Below are positions 1 through 8,198 of a DNA stretch of 64,000 bases, one piece after another (position 1 is the first letter of the stretch; every line of letters begins with the position of its first letter). The stretch spans positions 1 to 64,000 of the forward strand of contig JBIQHJ010000006.1 of NCBI GenBank assembly GCA_044508625.1, written 5' to 3'. Below the pieces are notes generated by a model, which searched no databases, had not been told where the DNA came from, and was given only the letters and a program-made list of their open reading frames with translations. The position numbers and the translations under genes are program-made. This stretch comes from Castellaniella sp044508625 (lineage in GTDB: Bacteria > Pseudomonadota > Gammaproteobacteria > Burkholderiales > Burkholderiaceae_B).

Positions 1-169
1 GGCCGACCAACAGGAACATCTTGGTTTGCAGGGTGTTCATCAGCTCGGGCTGGCGCGCGGAGGCTTCGAGGTACTTGCCACCCATCATGCCGATGCCGAT
101 GCAGGCGCCGATGGCGCCCAGACCGATGATCAGACCGCAAGCGAGGGCGACGAATGCAACGTTGGTCAT
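1..169 (-). CDS. atpE: ATP synthase F0 subunit c (partial)
   Basis: This is the N-terminal part of the proton-translocating c subunit that forms the rotor ring of F0 in the inner membrane. The frame starts at 169 (MTNVAFVAL...) and reads through a glycine-rich first helix (GLGAIGACIGIG) and the polar loop with the conserved Arg-Gln-Pro (ASARQPEL), then into helix 2 before leaving the window at base 1. The carboxylate-bearing residue of helix 2 lies outside. It follows atpB in the order atpI-atpB-atpE, so the rest of the atp operon should continue to the left. A purine-rich GGAGTAG sequence precedes the ATG. Identity is very secure. Confidence 0.95.
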   Translation of the reverse strand, partial: MTNVAFVALACGLIIGLGAIGACIGIGMMGGKYLEASARQPELMNTLQTKMFLLVG

Positions 170-277
170 AACAACTACTCCTTGGTAAGTAAACGTTGTT
201 TATCAATCAGGAAATCAAGAACCAGAATGCAGGGCGAACCCCGCGAGCCCGCCCGGGCGGACCCGGGCGAATTACAC

Positions 278-1156
278 CTAGTGGCCTTCGTGGGCCTGGC
301 CCACGTAGACCAGCGTCAGCATCATGAAGATGAACGCCTGCAGCAGCACGATCAGGATGTGGAAGATCGCCCATGCCGAACCGGCCAGTACGTGCCCGAA
401 CGCGAGGCTGAGGCTGGAGGCGTTCAGGCCCGTCCAGGCGCCGCCCAGCAAGGCGATCAGCATGAACAGCAGCTCGCCCGCATACATGTTGCCGAACAGC
501 CGCATGCCCAGCGAGACGGATTTCGCGGCATATTCGATCAGGTTCAGCAGGAAATTGAAGGGGGCCAGGACCAGGGCGCCGAAGCCGTGCGCATGGAAGG
601 GCGCGGTGAACAGTTCCTTGACGAAGCCGCCCGGGTGCTTGATCTTGATGCCGTAGTACAGCATCAGCACGAGCACGCCCAGGGACATGCCCATCGGGAT
701 GTTGAGGTCGGCGGTCGGCAGGATGCGGTGGTAGTACAGCGGATCGCCGTGGTGGGCGCCCAGGCCGGTGATCTTGAAGATCCAGCCCATCAGGTCGACG
801 GGGATCAGGTCGAGGGCGTTCATCAGGGTGATCCAGAGGAACACCGTCAGCGCCAGCGGCGCAGCGAACTTGCGCGTGGTCTCGTTGGGGATGATGCCCT
901 TGGATTCCTCTTGCACCATGCCGGCGAGCATCTCGATCGACATCTGGAAGCGGCCGGGGACGTCGGTGGTGGCGCGGCGCGCGGCGCGCCAGAGGAAATA
1001 GACCACGACCAGGCCCATCAGGATGGACCAGAACAGGGAGTCGTAGTTGACGACGTCGAAGTTTGCGATGACGGCTTGCTTTTCGCCGATGTTGTTGAGG
1101 TGCACCAGGTGGTGCTGGATGTATTCGGACTGAGGCGTCGTAACTGCGTCGGTCAT
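278..1156 (-). CDS. atpB: ATP synthase F0 subunit a
   Basis: Subunit a (292 aa) forms the proton half-channels next to the c ring. Several hydrophobic helices are visible, and the helix with the essential arginine is present (SLGMRLFGNMYAGELL, near residue 220). The C-terminal helix ends in YVGQAHEGH. Length is normal for betaproteobacteria. The gene lies 27 bp after atpI and 108 bp before atpE on the same strand, so it belongs to the atp operon. No anomaly seen. Confidence 0.97.
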   Translation of the reverse strand: MTDAVTTPQSEYIQHHLVHLNNIGEKQAVIANFDVVNYDSLFWSILMGLVVVYFLWRAARRATTDVPGRFQMSIEMLAGMVQEESKGIIPNETTRKFAAPLALTVFLWITLMNALDLIPVDLMGWIFKITGLGAHHGDPLYYHRILPTADLNIPMGMSLGVLVLMLYYGIKIKHPGGFVKELFTAPFHAHGFGALVLAPFNFLLNLIEYAAKSVSLGMRLFGNMYAGELLFMLIALLGGAWTGLNASSLSLAFGHVLAGSAWAIFHILIVLLQAFIFMMLTLVYVGQAHEGH

Positions 1157-1183
1157 CTGAATGCCCTTAAACGAAATCCAATG

Positions 1184-1645
1184 TCATGGCATGCGGCGCA
1201 TCGCCAGCAACACCACGTACCCCTTCATGACGCCCAGCAGGCCCAGCAGGAATGCCGGCCACACCAGGCGGTCCCCCGCTTGCCACGCCACCAGGACCAC
1301 CACGCCCCCCGCCGCCAGCAGCTTGAGCGCCTCGCCCCAGAAGAAGGCGAGCGATCCCGGGCGCGCGGGCCCGAAATACCCGAGCAGCAGCCGCAAGGCG
1401 AACAGCGCGTTGGGTACAAAATAGGCCGCCGCCCCTGCGAAGGCGGAAGCCCCGGCGTCAAACCCTGCAATTCCCCAGGACACCAGGACCGCGAGCATCC
1501 CCGTGAATGCCTGCGCGCCCAATGCCCGAAACAATCCGACCCGTGCCCGCCTGGCGATGATCGCGCGTTCCTGGTCCGTGAGGACCAGGGCCTCGGGCGT
1601 ATCCGGCCCCCGGCCGTCCCGCCCCGATGTGCTGTGTGCGTCCAT
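1184..1645 (-). CDS. atpI: ATP synthase subunit I (AtpI)
   Basis: AtpI is a small membrane protein at the head of atp operons that assists c-ring assembly and Mg2+ supply. This 153-aa version has four hydrophobic stretches and the conserved segment around YFVPNALFALRLL. The frame could begin at a GTG at 1690, but I prefer the ATG at 1645 because the GTG has no ribosome binding site and sits only about 16 bases from the predicted transcription start. A sigma70-like promoter lies just upstream at 1713-1742. Function rests on position and topology, since the family is poorly conserved. Confidence 0.88.
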   Translation of the reverse strand: MDAHSTSGRDGRGPDTPEALVLTDQERAIIARRARVGLFRALGAQAFTGMLAVLVSWGIAGFDAGASAFAGAAAYFVPNALFALRLLLGYFGPARPGSLAFFWGEALKLLAAGGVVVLVAWQAGDRLVWPAFLLGLLGVMKGYVVLLAMRRMP

Positions 1646-1712
1646 CCCCTGGCCGGGCGCGCGATCCTTGATGTCGAAAAGGCCGCGCACCGCATAATGG
1701 TCAAACTATCGG

Positions 1713-1742
1713 ATTATAGCTGCGTTTTCGGGGACGATTCAA
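1713..1742 (-). promoter_or_regulatory. atpIp: sigma70-type promoter of the atp operon
   Basis: Read on the minus strand, TTGAAT (1742-1737) is followed by an 18-bp spacer and a perfect TATAAT (1718-1713). This is a near-consensus -35/-10 pair in otherwise GC-rich DNA, 68 bp before the chosen atpI start. Transcription would begin near 1706. Prediction by eye only. Confidence 0.7.
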
Positions 1743-1782
1743 ACCGGCCCCCGAAAAGGCGAGCCATTTTAACCCAGTTCGT

Positions 1783-2559
1783 TCAGCCGTGCTTAAAGTC
1801 GGGCTTGCGCTTTTCCACGAAGGCGCGCATGCCTTCCTTCTGGTCCTCGGTGGCGAACAGCGCGTGGAAATTGCGGTGCTCGAACAACAGCCCCTCGTTC
1901 AGCGAGGACTCGAACGCGCGGTTGACGCATTCCTTGGCCATCATCACCGAGGGCAGCGACATGGAGGCGATCACCGTGGCCGCCTCGATGGCCTCGTCCA
2001 TCAACCGCTCGGGGGCGACGATGCGCGACACCAGCCCGGCGCGCTCGGCCTCGGCGGCATCCATCATGCGCGCCGTCAGCACCAGGTCCATGGTCTTGGC
2101 CTTGCCCACCGCGCGCGGCAGGCGCTGGGTGCCGCCGTAGCCGGGAATCGCCCCGAGCTTGATCTCGGGCTGGCCGAAGCGCGCATTGTCCGCCGCGATG
2201 ATGAAGTCGCACAGCATGGCGAGCTCGCAGCCGCCGCCCAGGGCATAGCCCGCCACCGCGGCGATGATGGGCTTGCGGATATGGCGCAGCGCATCCCAGC
2301 TACCGCCCAGATAGTCGGCCTTGTAGACGTCCATGTACGACCACTCGGCCATGGCGCCGATGTCGGCGCCCGCGGCGAAGGCCTTTTCGTTGCCGGTCAG
2401 CACCATGGCGCCGATGCCCTCGTCGGCGTCGAAGGCGGCCACCGCGGCGGCGAGTTCCTCGATGACCGCGTTGTTCAGCGCGTTCAGGACCTTGGGGCGG
2501 TTGAGGGTGAGGATGCCCACCCGGCCCCGGACTTCGACCTTCACCAGCGACTCGCTCAT
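1783..2559 (-). CDS. enoyl-CoA hydratase/isomerase family protein
   Basis: A 258-aa crotonase-fold enzyme of the kind that hydrates trans-2-enoyl-CoA in beta-oxidation. The oxyanion-hole segments are AGADIGAM (about residues 63-70) and GGGCELAM (about 108-115). A Glu typical of hydratases is in QPEIKLGAIPGYGGTQRLPR (about 131-150). The start at 2559 has a strong ribosome binding site (GGAGG five bases upstream). It is divergent from the M61 peptidase gene at 2586. PaaF/Ech-type short-chain hydratase is the best guess; exact acyl-chain specificity is not visible. Confidence 0.9.
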   Translation of the reverse strand: MSESLVKVEVRGRVGILTLNRPKVLNALNNAVIEELAAAVAAFDADEGIGAMVLTGNEKAFAAGADIGAMAEWSYMDVYKADYLGGSWDALRHIRKPIIAAVAGYALGGGCELAMLCDFIIAADNARFGQPEIKLGAIPGYGGTQRLPRAVGKAKTMDLVLTARMMDAAEAERAGLVSRIVAPERLMDEAIEAATVIASMSLPSVMMAKECVNRAFESSLNEGLLFEHRNFHALFATEDQKEGMRAFVEKRKPDFKHG

Positions 2560-2585
2560 AGTGCCTCCAAATGTAAACTATCGGG

Positions 2586-4358
2586 ATGGAAAACGATTTG
2601 ATCCGCTACCGCGTGCGCCTGGCCGACCCCGCCGGGCACCGATACGCCATACGATTGACGATACCCCGGCCTGATCCGGGGGGACAGGACCTCAGCCTCC
2701 CGGCCTGGATCCCGGGCAGCTACCTGATCCGTGATTTTGCCCGACAGATCGAATCCCTGCACGCCGCCGGGCCGCAGGGCCCCGTCGCGGTGCGCAAGAC
2801 CGACAGCCACACCTGGCGCTGCGCGCCGTGCGCGGGCCCGCTCGAGGTCGAGTACGTCGTCTATGCCTGGGACCTGTCGGTGCGCGGCGCGCACTTCGAC
2901 GAGACCCATGCGTTCTTCAACGGCTGCAGCCTGTTCCTCGCCGTCCATGGCCAGCAGGACCAGCCCTGCCTGCTCGAGCTCGCGCCGCCCGCCCACGCGC
3001 GCGGATGGCGGGTATACACCAGCCTGCCGCCGGCGCAGGGCCTTCCCGGATGCGCGCGCCCGCGCGGCTTCGGCCTGTACCGGGCGCCGGACTACGACGC
3101 GCTCATCGACCACCCCGTCGAGATGGGCACGCCGCAATGCGTGAGCTTCGAGGCCCATGGGGCGCCCCACGAGTTGGTGTTCACGGGGGTGGCGCCCAAT
3201 CTGGACCTCGAGCGCATCGCCGCCGATGCGCGGCGCATCTGCGAGGCGCAGATCGAATTCTTCGAGCCCGGGACGCGCCGCGCGCCGTTCCTCGACAGCG
3301 CCGAGGGCTATGTTTTCATGGTGATGGTGACCGGAGACGGCTACGGCGGGCTCGAGCACCGCGCATCGACCGCGCTGATGATCCGCCGCGACGCCCTGCC
3401 GACGCTGGGCGCGCCCGAGGCGCCGAGCGAGGGCTACCAGTCCTTCCTCGGCCTGGTCAGCCACGAATACTTCCACACCTGGAACGTCAAGCGCATCAAG
3501 CCCGCGGCCTTCGCGCCCTACGACCTGACGCGGCCCAACCACACCCGGCTGCTGTGGGTCTTCGAGGGCTTCACCTCGTACTACGACGACCTGATGCTGC
3601 TGCGCGCGGGCGTCATTGCCGAGGCGGACTACCTGCGCCTGCTGGGCAAGACCATCAGCGCGGTGCATCGCGGCGGGGGCCGCCTCAAGCAATCCGTGGC
3701 CGAGAGCTCGTTCGACGCCTGGACGCGCTACTACAGGCAGGACGAGAACTCGCCCAACGCCCTGGTCAGCTACTACACCAAGGGCTCGCTGGTGGCGCTC
3801 GGCCTCGACCTCGAGATCCGCCGGCAGACCGGCGGCGCCCGCTCGCTCGACGACGCCATGCGTCTGCTGTGGGACCGCTACGGCCGCGATTTCTACCAGG
3901 GCCGGCCGCGGGGCGTGGACGAGGACGCGCTGCCGGCGCTGATCCTCGAGGCCACGGGCGCCGACACGGCCGCGTTCATCGCGCGCCACGCCGAGGGCCG
4001 CGAGGACGTGCCGCTGGCCGAGCTGCTGGCCGGCCACGGCATCGAGGTCCGCTGGGAGGCCGAGCATCCCCGACCCACCCTCGAGGCGCGCTGGCGCCCG
4101 GCCGAGGGCGGCCTGCTGCTGACGACCGTGTTCGAGGGCGGCCCCGCGCATCGCGGCGGCCTGTCCGCCGGCGATGTCCTGGTGGCCCTGGACGGGCTCA
4201 GGATCGCCGACGCGGCCGGCCTCGAGCGCCTGCTGGACGCGCGCCGCCCCGGCGACACCGTGGTGGCGCACGTCTTCCGCCGCGACGAGCTGCGGCAGTA
4301 CCGGCTGCGGCTGGGCCGCCCGCCGGCCCTCAAGTGCGTGCTGGGCCGCAAGGCCTGA
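2586..4358 (+). CDS. M61 family metallopeptidase with PDZ domain
   Basis: A 590-aa glycyl-aminopeptidase-like protein. The N-terminal beta domain is followed by the zinc motif HEYFH (about residues 293-297) within SHEYFHTWNVKRIKP, with a downstream acidic ligand region FEGFTSYYDD. A PDZ domain occupies about residues 490-580 (GGPAHRGGLSAGDVLVALDG). No signal peptide is evident, so it is probably cytoplasmic. Family members cleave peptides with small N-terminal residues, but the physiological substrate is unknown. folB starts 6 bp after its stop and ttcA follows, suggesting a three-gene transcript. Confidence 0.92.
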   Translation: MENDLIRYRVRLADPAGHRYAIRLTIPRPDPGGQDLSLPAWIPGSYLIRDFARQIESLHAAGPQGPVAVRKTDSHTWRCAPCAGPLEVEYVVYAWDLSVRGAHFDETHAFFNGCSLFLAVHGQQDQPCLLELAPPAHARGWRVYTSLPPAQGLPGCARPRGFGLYRAPDYDALIDHPVEMGTPQCVSFEAHGAPHELVFTGVAPNLDLERIAADARRICEAQIEFFEPGTRRAPFLDSAEGYVFMVMVTGDGYGGLEHRASTALMIRRDALPTLGAPEAPSEGYQSFLGLVSHEYFHTWNVKRIKPAAFAPYDLTRPNHTRLLWVFEGFTSYYDDLMLLRAGVIAEADYLRLLGKTISAVHRGGGRLKQSVAESSFDAWTRYYRQDENSPNALVSYYTKGSLVALGLDLEIRRQTGGARSLDDAMRLLWDRYGRDFYQGRPRGVDEDALPALILEATGADTAAFIARHAEGREDVPLAELLAGHGIEVRWEAEHPRPTLEARWRPAEGGLLLTTVFEGGPAHRGGLSAGDVLVALDGLRIADAAGLERLLDARRPGDTVVAHVFRRDELRQYRLRLGRPPALKCVLGRKA

Positions 4359-4364
4359 GCGACG

Positions 4365-4745
4365 ATGGCGGACACCCCCGGCACCCGGCGCATCCTGATC
4401 CAGGGCCTGCGGGTGCGCGCGCGCATCGGCATGCTGGACCACGAGCGCCTCGCCCCGCAGGCCATCGTGTTCCACGCCGAATTCGACACCGACGCCAGCC
4501 GTCCGGTCGATGACCGCGACATCGGCACGGTGCTGGACTACCGCGGCCTGCGCGAGGCCCTGATCGACGAGGCCGTCCGCGGCCACGTCGACCTGCTGGA
4601 ATCCCTCGTGGACCGCTGCCTCGAGCGCATCCTGCGCGAGTTCCCCGACGTGCTGCGCGCTAAAATCCGCATCAGCAAGCCCGAGGCCTTCCCCGATTGC
4701 GACGCCGTCGCCATCGAGCAGGTCCGCGAGCGCCACTCCTCATAG
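4365..4745 (+). CDS. folB: dihydroneopterin aldolase
   Basis: FolB (126 aa) converts 7,8-dihydroneopterin to 6-hydroxymethyl-dihydropterin in folate synthesis, in the cytoplasm. The family opening is visible (ILIQGLRVRARIGMLDHER), as is the central DYRGLREALIDEAV region and the conserved C-terminal segment AKIRISKPEAFPDCDAVAIEQVRER. Length is typical. It is tightly packed between the M61 peptidase gene (6 bp) and ttcA (5 bp), so these are probably co-transcribed. Confidence 0.93.
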   Translation: MADTPGTRRILIQGLRVRARIGMLDHERLAPQAIVFHAEFDTDASRPVDDRDIGTVLDYRGLREALIDEAVRGHVDLLESLVDRCLERILREFPDVLRAKIRISKPEAFPDCDAVAIEQVRERHSS

Positions 4746-4750
4746 CCATC

Positions 4751-5767
4751 ATGTCCACCGTCCCGTCGCAAGCCGCCGCCGCGCGGCATCCGAGCGTCAG
4801 CGAAAACAAGCTGGAAAAGCGCCTGCTGCGCGAAACGGGCCAGGCCATCGCCGACTACGGCATGATCGAGGACGGCGACAAGGTGATGGTGTGCCTGTCG
4901 GGCGGCAAGGACTCCTACGGCCTGCTCGACGTGCTCATGCGGCTGCGCAGCCGCGCGCCCATCGATTTCGAGATCGTGGCGGTCAACCTCGACCAGAAGC
5001 AGCCCGGCTTCCCCGAGCACGTCCTGCCGGAATACCTGGGCCGCCTCGGCGTGCCCTTCCACATCGAGACCCGGGACACCTATTCGGTGGTCAAGCGCCT
5101 GGTGCCCGAGGGCAAGACCACGTGCTCGCTGTGCTCGCGCCTGCGGCGCGGCATCCTCTACCGCGTCGCGCGCGAGCTGGGCGCCACCAAGATCGCGCTC
5201 GGCCACCATCGCAACGACATCCTGGCGACGTTCTTCCTCAATCTTTTCTACGGCGGGCGCATGAAGGCCATGCCGCCCAAGCTGGTCTCGGACAACGGCG
5301 AGCACGTGGTCATCCGCCCGCTCGCCTACGTGCGCGAGCGCGACCTGGCCGCCTACGCGCGGCTGCGCGGCTTTCCCATCATTCCGTGCAATCTCTGCGG
5401 TTCGCAGGAAAACCTCAAGCGCAAGGAGATCAACCGCATGCTCGAGGAATGGGACCGCCTGTTTCCCAACCGGACGTGGAACGTGTTCCGCTCGCTGTCG
5501 CACGTCGTGCCTTCGCACCTGATGGATCCCCGGCTGTTCGGCTTTGCCGGCCTGCGGGCCACCGGCCAGTCCGACCCCGAGGGCGACAAGGCCTTCGACG
5601 CCGAGGACTTTCCCCTGCCGGCCTTCGGCGAGGACGAGGGCGGGGATGAGGGCCAGAGCGCCGACGCGGGCTCGGGCCTGAACGATGTCCGCGGCCGGGA
5701 CGAGGGCACGGGCGGATTGCTGGAATCGCGCATCACCCGCCCGCGCGTGCGTCCCGCCGGGGACTGA
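4751..5767 (+). CDS. ttcA: tRNA 2-thiocytidine(32) synthetase TtcA
   Basis: TtcA (338 aa) thiolates cytidine 32 of certain tRNAs using ATP and an iron-sulfur cluster. The PP-loop SGGKDS is near residues 52-57. The cluster cysteines are in TCSLCSRLRR (about 125-134) and IIPCNLCGSQE (about 216-226). I start at 4751 (MSTVPSQ...), because the frame upstream overlaps folB. After the conserved core (ends near 275) there is an acidic, Gly/Asp-rich tail of about 60 residues rarely seen in short homologues, likely disordered. Confidence 0.95.
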   Translation: MSTVPSQAAAARHPSVSENKLEKRLLRETGQAIADYGMIEDGDKVMVCLSGGKDSYGLLDVLMRLRSRAPIDFEIVAVNLDQKQPGFPEHVLPEYLGRLGVPFHIETRDTYSVVKRLVPEGKTTCSLCSRLRRGILYRVARELGATKIALGHHRNDILATFFLNLFYGGRMKAMPPKLVSDNGEHVVIRPLAYVRERDLAAYARLRGFPIIPCNLCGSQENLKRKEINRMLEEWDRLFPNRTWNVFRSLSHVVPSHLMDPRLFGFAGLRATGQSDPEGDKAFDAEDFPLPAFGEDEGGDEGQSADAGSGLNDVRGRDEGTGGLLESRITRPRVRPAGD

Positions 5768-5872
5768 TCTGCGCCAGGACGCGGCCCCGCCGGCCCCCTA
5801 CCTCCGCCCAGTGCGCGGCCCCGCCGGGCCCCTCGCCTCCGCCGGGCGCCCGGCCCTCACCGGGACCGAGCC

Positions 5873-6805
5873 CTAGGAGCCATCCGGCCAGGCGCGCAGG
5901 AACGCCAGCAGCACGTGCGCCGCGTTGTCGGCGGCCAGGCCGAAGAAGGCCTCCATCTCGTTCTCGCCCGGGCCGCCGCCCGCCAGGTCGCTCAGCGAGC
6001 GAAAGGCGATGAACGGCACGCCGTTGCCGTAGGCCACCATGGCGCAGGCGGCGCTCTCCATGTCGAGGACGCGGGCGTGGAAGGTGTGGAATACATAGCG
6101 GCGGAAATCGGCGTTGTCCACGAAGGCGCTGCCCGAGACCCCGTTGCCGCCGACCAGCAGGCGCGGCTGGCGGGCCAGGCAGCGGCCCCGCGGATCGCAA
6201 TCGCGCAAGGACACCTCGTCGATGCTGCGCGCCACCTCGAGCATCCGGGGATCGGCCTCGAACCAGAACTTTTCCTGGAAGTCGGGCTGGTCCGGCCGCC
6301 GCACGCGGACGGCGCGCGGCTGCATCATGCCGTAGGGGGCGAACTCGAACTCGCCCTTGGATCGCGGCGCGCGAAACCGTCCCGGCTCGACCTCGCGCAT
6401 CATCACCACCTCGAGGTACTGGCCCCAGCGCTCGGGCACGCTGACGTCGCCGATGCTCAGGTCCGGATCGACCCCGCCCGCGATGCCGCTGAACACCAGC
6501 CGGGTCACGTTGAAGCGGTCGAACACGAGCTGCGTGTTCATCGCCGCGTTGACCATGCCGATGCCGCTCAGCAGCAGCACCACGGGCTTGCCTTCCAGCC
6601 TGCCGGTGGTAAAGCGCACGCCGTTGACCTCGTGCTCGTGCGGATCCTCGATGCGCCCGGCGAGCAGGGCGAGCTCGGGGGCGAAGGCCGACATCACCGC
6701 GATGCGCGGCATGTCGTCCAGGCGCTCGGCCGCCCGCGGGGAGGCCGAGAAGAACAGCAGCAGGACGAGCAGGACACGGGCAAGGCGGGACGCGGTCGGG
6801 ATCAT
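5873..6805 (-). CDS. exported MTA/SAH nucleosidase-like phosphorylase-fold protein
   Basis: A 310-aa PNP/UDP-family nucleosidase resembling 5'-methylthioadenosine/S-adenosylhomocysteine nucleosidase. Diagnostic segments are FSGIAGGVDPDLSIGDV (about 107-123), LDMESAACAMVAYGNGVPF (about 247-265) and the catalytic-Asp motif FRSLSDLAGG. An N-terminal hydrophobic stretch ending ASPRAAE is a clear signal peptide, so it acts in the periplasm, unlike classical MtnN. An insertion around 150-200 is not in MtnN. It is convergent with ttcA and divergent from the MFS gene at 6893. The natural substrate is uncertain. Confidence 0.85.
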   Translation of the reverse strand: MIPTASRLARVLLVLLLFFSASPRAAERLDDMPRIAVMSAFAPELALLAGRIEDPHEHEVNGVRFTTGRLEGKPVVLLLSGIGMVNAAMNTQLVFDRFNVTRLVFSGIAGGVDPDLSIGDVSVPERWGQYLEVVMMREVEPGRFRAPRSKGEFEFAPYGMMQPRAVRVRRPDQPDFQEKFWFEADPRMLEVARSIDEVSLRDCDPRGRCLARQPRLLVGGNGVSGSAFVDNADFRRYVFHTFHARVLDMESAACAMVAYGNGVPFIAFRSLSDLAGGGPGENEMEAFFGLAADNAAHVLLAFLRAWPDGS

Positions 6806-6892
6806 GGTCTGGTCTCCTCGGATCGGATCGTTATACCCGAAACGCGCCCCGCGGTGGCCCGTGGCCGGGTCCGGGACTAGAATGAGGGCTCC

Positions 6893-8089
6893 ATGCCGCC
6901 TGCCTCCGTAACGCTCGCCGCCACGCTGACGATCCAGTCGCTGGTGGCCATGTGCCTGATGACCCTGCCCGCCGTCGCGCCCGCCGTGGCCGATACGCTG
7001 GGGGTTTCCGCCGCCTACGTGGGCGCGTACATCGCCATCGCATACGTCGGGGCCATGGCCGCGAGCCTGATGGCCGGCAGCGCCGTCAGGCGTTTCGGCG
7101 CCATCCGCGCCAGCCAGGCCGGGCTGCTGCTGTGCGCCGCCGGCATCGCGCTGTGCGCCGTCGAGTCCCTGCCGGCCCTGGCCGCCGGCGCGCTGCTGGT
7201 CGGGCTGGGCTACGGGCCCATCACGCCGGCCAGCTCACACCTGCTCGCGCGCAGCACGCCCGCGCACCGCATGTCCTTCGTGTTCTCCATCAAGCAGACG
7301 GGCGTGCCGCTGGGCGGGGTGCTGGCCGGCGCGATCGTGCCCAGCCTCGCCAAGTACAGCGGCTGGCAGGCCGCGTTCCTCGCCGTGGCCGCCGCGAACC
7401 TGCTCTGCGCCCTGGCGATCCAGCCCCTGTGCGCGACGCTGGACGCGGACAAGGATCCCGCGCAGCGGCCCTCCTTCGGCAACGGCCTGGCCGGCCCCCT
7501 GCGGCTGGTCTTCGGCCATCGCAGCCTCGCCGTGCTGGCCGGCGTCTCGTTCCTGTTCTCGATCACCCAGTTGTCCCTGACCTCCTACCTGGTCACTTTC
7601 CTGCACGAGGAACTGGACATGGGGCTGATCATCGCGGGCTTCACGCTGGCCGTGGCGCAGGCGGCCGGCGTGGGCGGGCGGCTGCTGTGGGGCTACCTGT
7701 CGGATCACTTCCTGGGCTCGGTCAGGACCCTGATCGGCCTGTCGGCGCTGATCATCGCGTGCGCGCTGGCCACGCCGTTCCTGCATCGCCTGGACTCCGG
7801 CCTCGCCGTCCTGGTGGTGCTGTCGGTGTTCGGCGGCTGCGCGATCGGATGGAACGGCGTGTACCTGGCCGAGGTCGCGCGCCAGGCGCCGCCCGGCCAG
7901 GCCGGCATCGCCACGGGCGGCACGCTCGCCATGACGTTCCTGGGCGTCGTGGTGGGGCCGCCGCTGTTCGGCGCCGTCGCGGCGGCCTCCGGCAGCTACG
8001 GGCTGGCCTACGCCATGCTGGCCGTGCCGGCCGGACTGTGCGTGCTGCTGCTGTGGCGCCATCGGGCGGCGTTCGTCCGGCGCGCCTGA
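6893..8089 (+). CDS. MFS transporter
   Basis: A 398-aa major facilitator protein with about 12 hydrophobic helices in two halves. The loop after helix 2 (SAVRRFGAIRASQ) has a weak motif A. The central loop is short. It resembles CynX/NarK-type sugar or anion permeases only in general fold, and no substrate can be assigned. The start at 6893 is chosen because the hydrophobic N-terminus begins at once. It is divergent from the exported nucleosidase (87 bp), which might suggest a nucleoside-related substrate, but that is only a guess. Confidence 0.85.
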   Translation: MPPASVTLAATLTIQSLVAMCLMTLPAVAPAVADTLGVSAAYVGAYIAIAYVGAMAASLMAGSAVRRFGAIRASQAGLLLCAAGIALCAVESLPALAAGALLVGLGYGPITPASSHLLARSTPAHRMSFVFSIKQTGVPLGGVLAGAIVPSLAKYSGWQAAFLAVAAANLLCALAIQPLCATLDADKDPAQRPSFGNGLAGPLRLVFGHRSLAVLAGVSFLFSITQLSLTSYLVTFLHEELDMGLIIAGFTLAVAQAAGVGGRLLWGYLSDHFLGSVRTLIGLSALIIACALATPFLHRLDSGLAVLVVLSVFGGCAIGWNGVYLAEVARQAPPGQAGIATGGTLAMTFLGVVVGPPLFGAVAAASGSYGLAYAMLAVPAGLCVLLLWRHRAAFVRRA

Positions 8090-8198
8090 GCGCGCGGGGA
8101 CGTATCCGGGCGCAGCGGCGCATCCGGCCTCCCGCCGAGGGGCCGCCCGCCGGGGGCGCACCACGGCCCGGGGACGCGCCGCCCCGGCCGCCGGCGGC

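Noticed and set aside
2556..4736. Long minus-strand open frame over the M61 peptidase and folB genes
   Set aside because: Composition is His/Gln/Val/Arg-rich without motifs, while the plus strand has clear family signatures.
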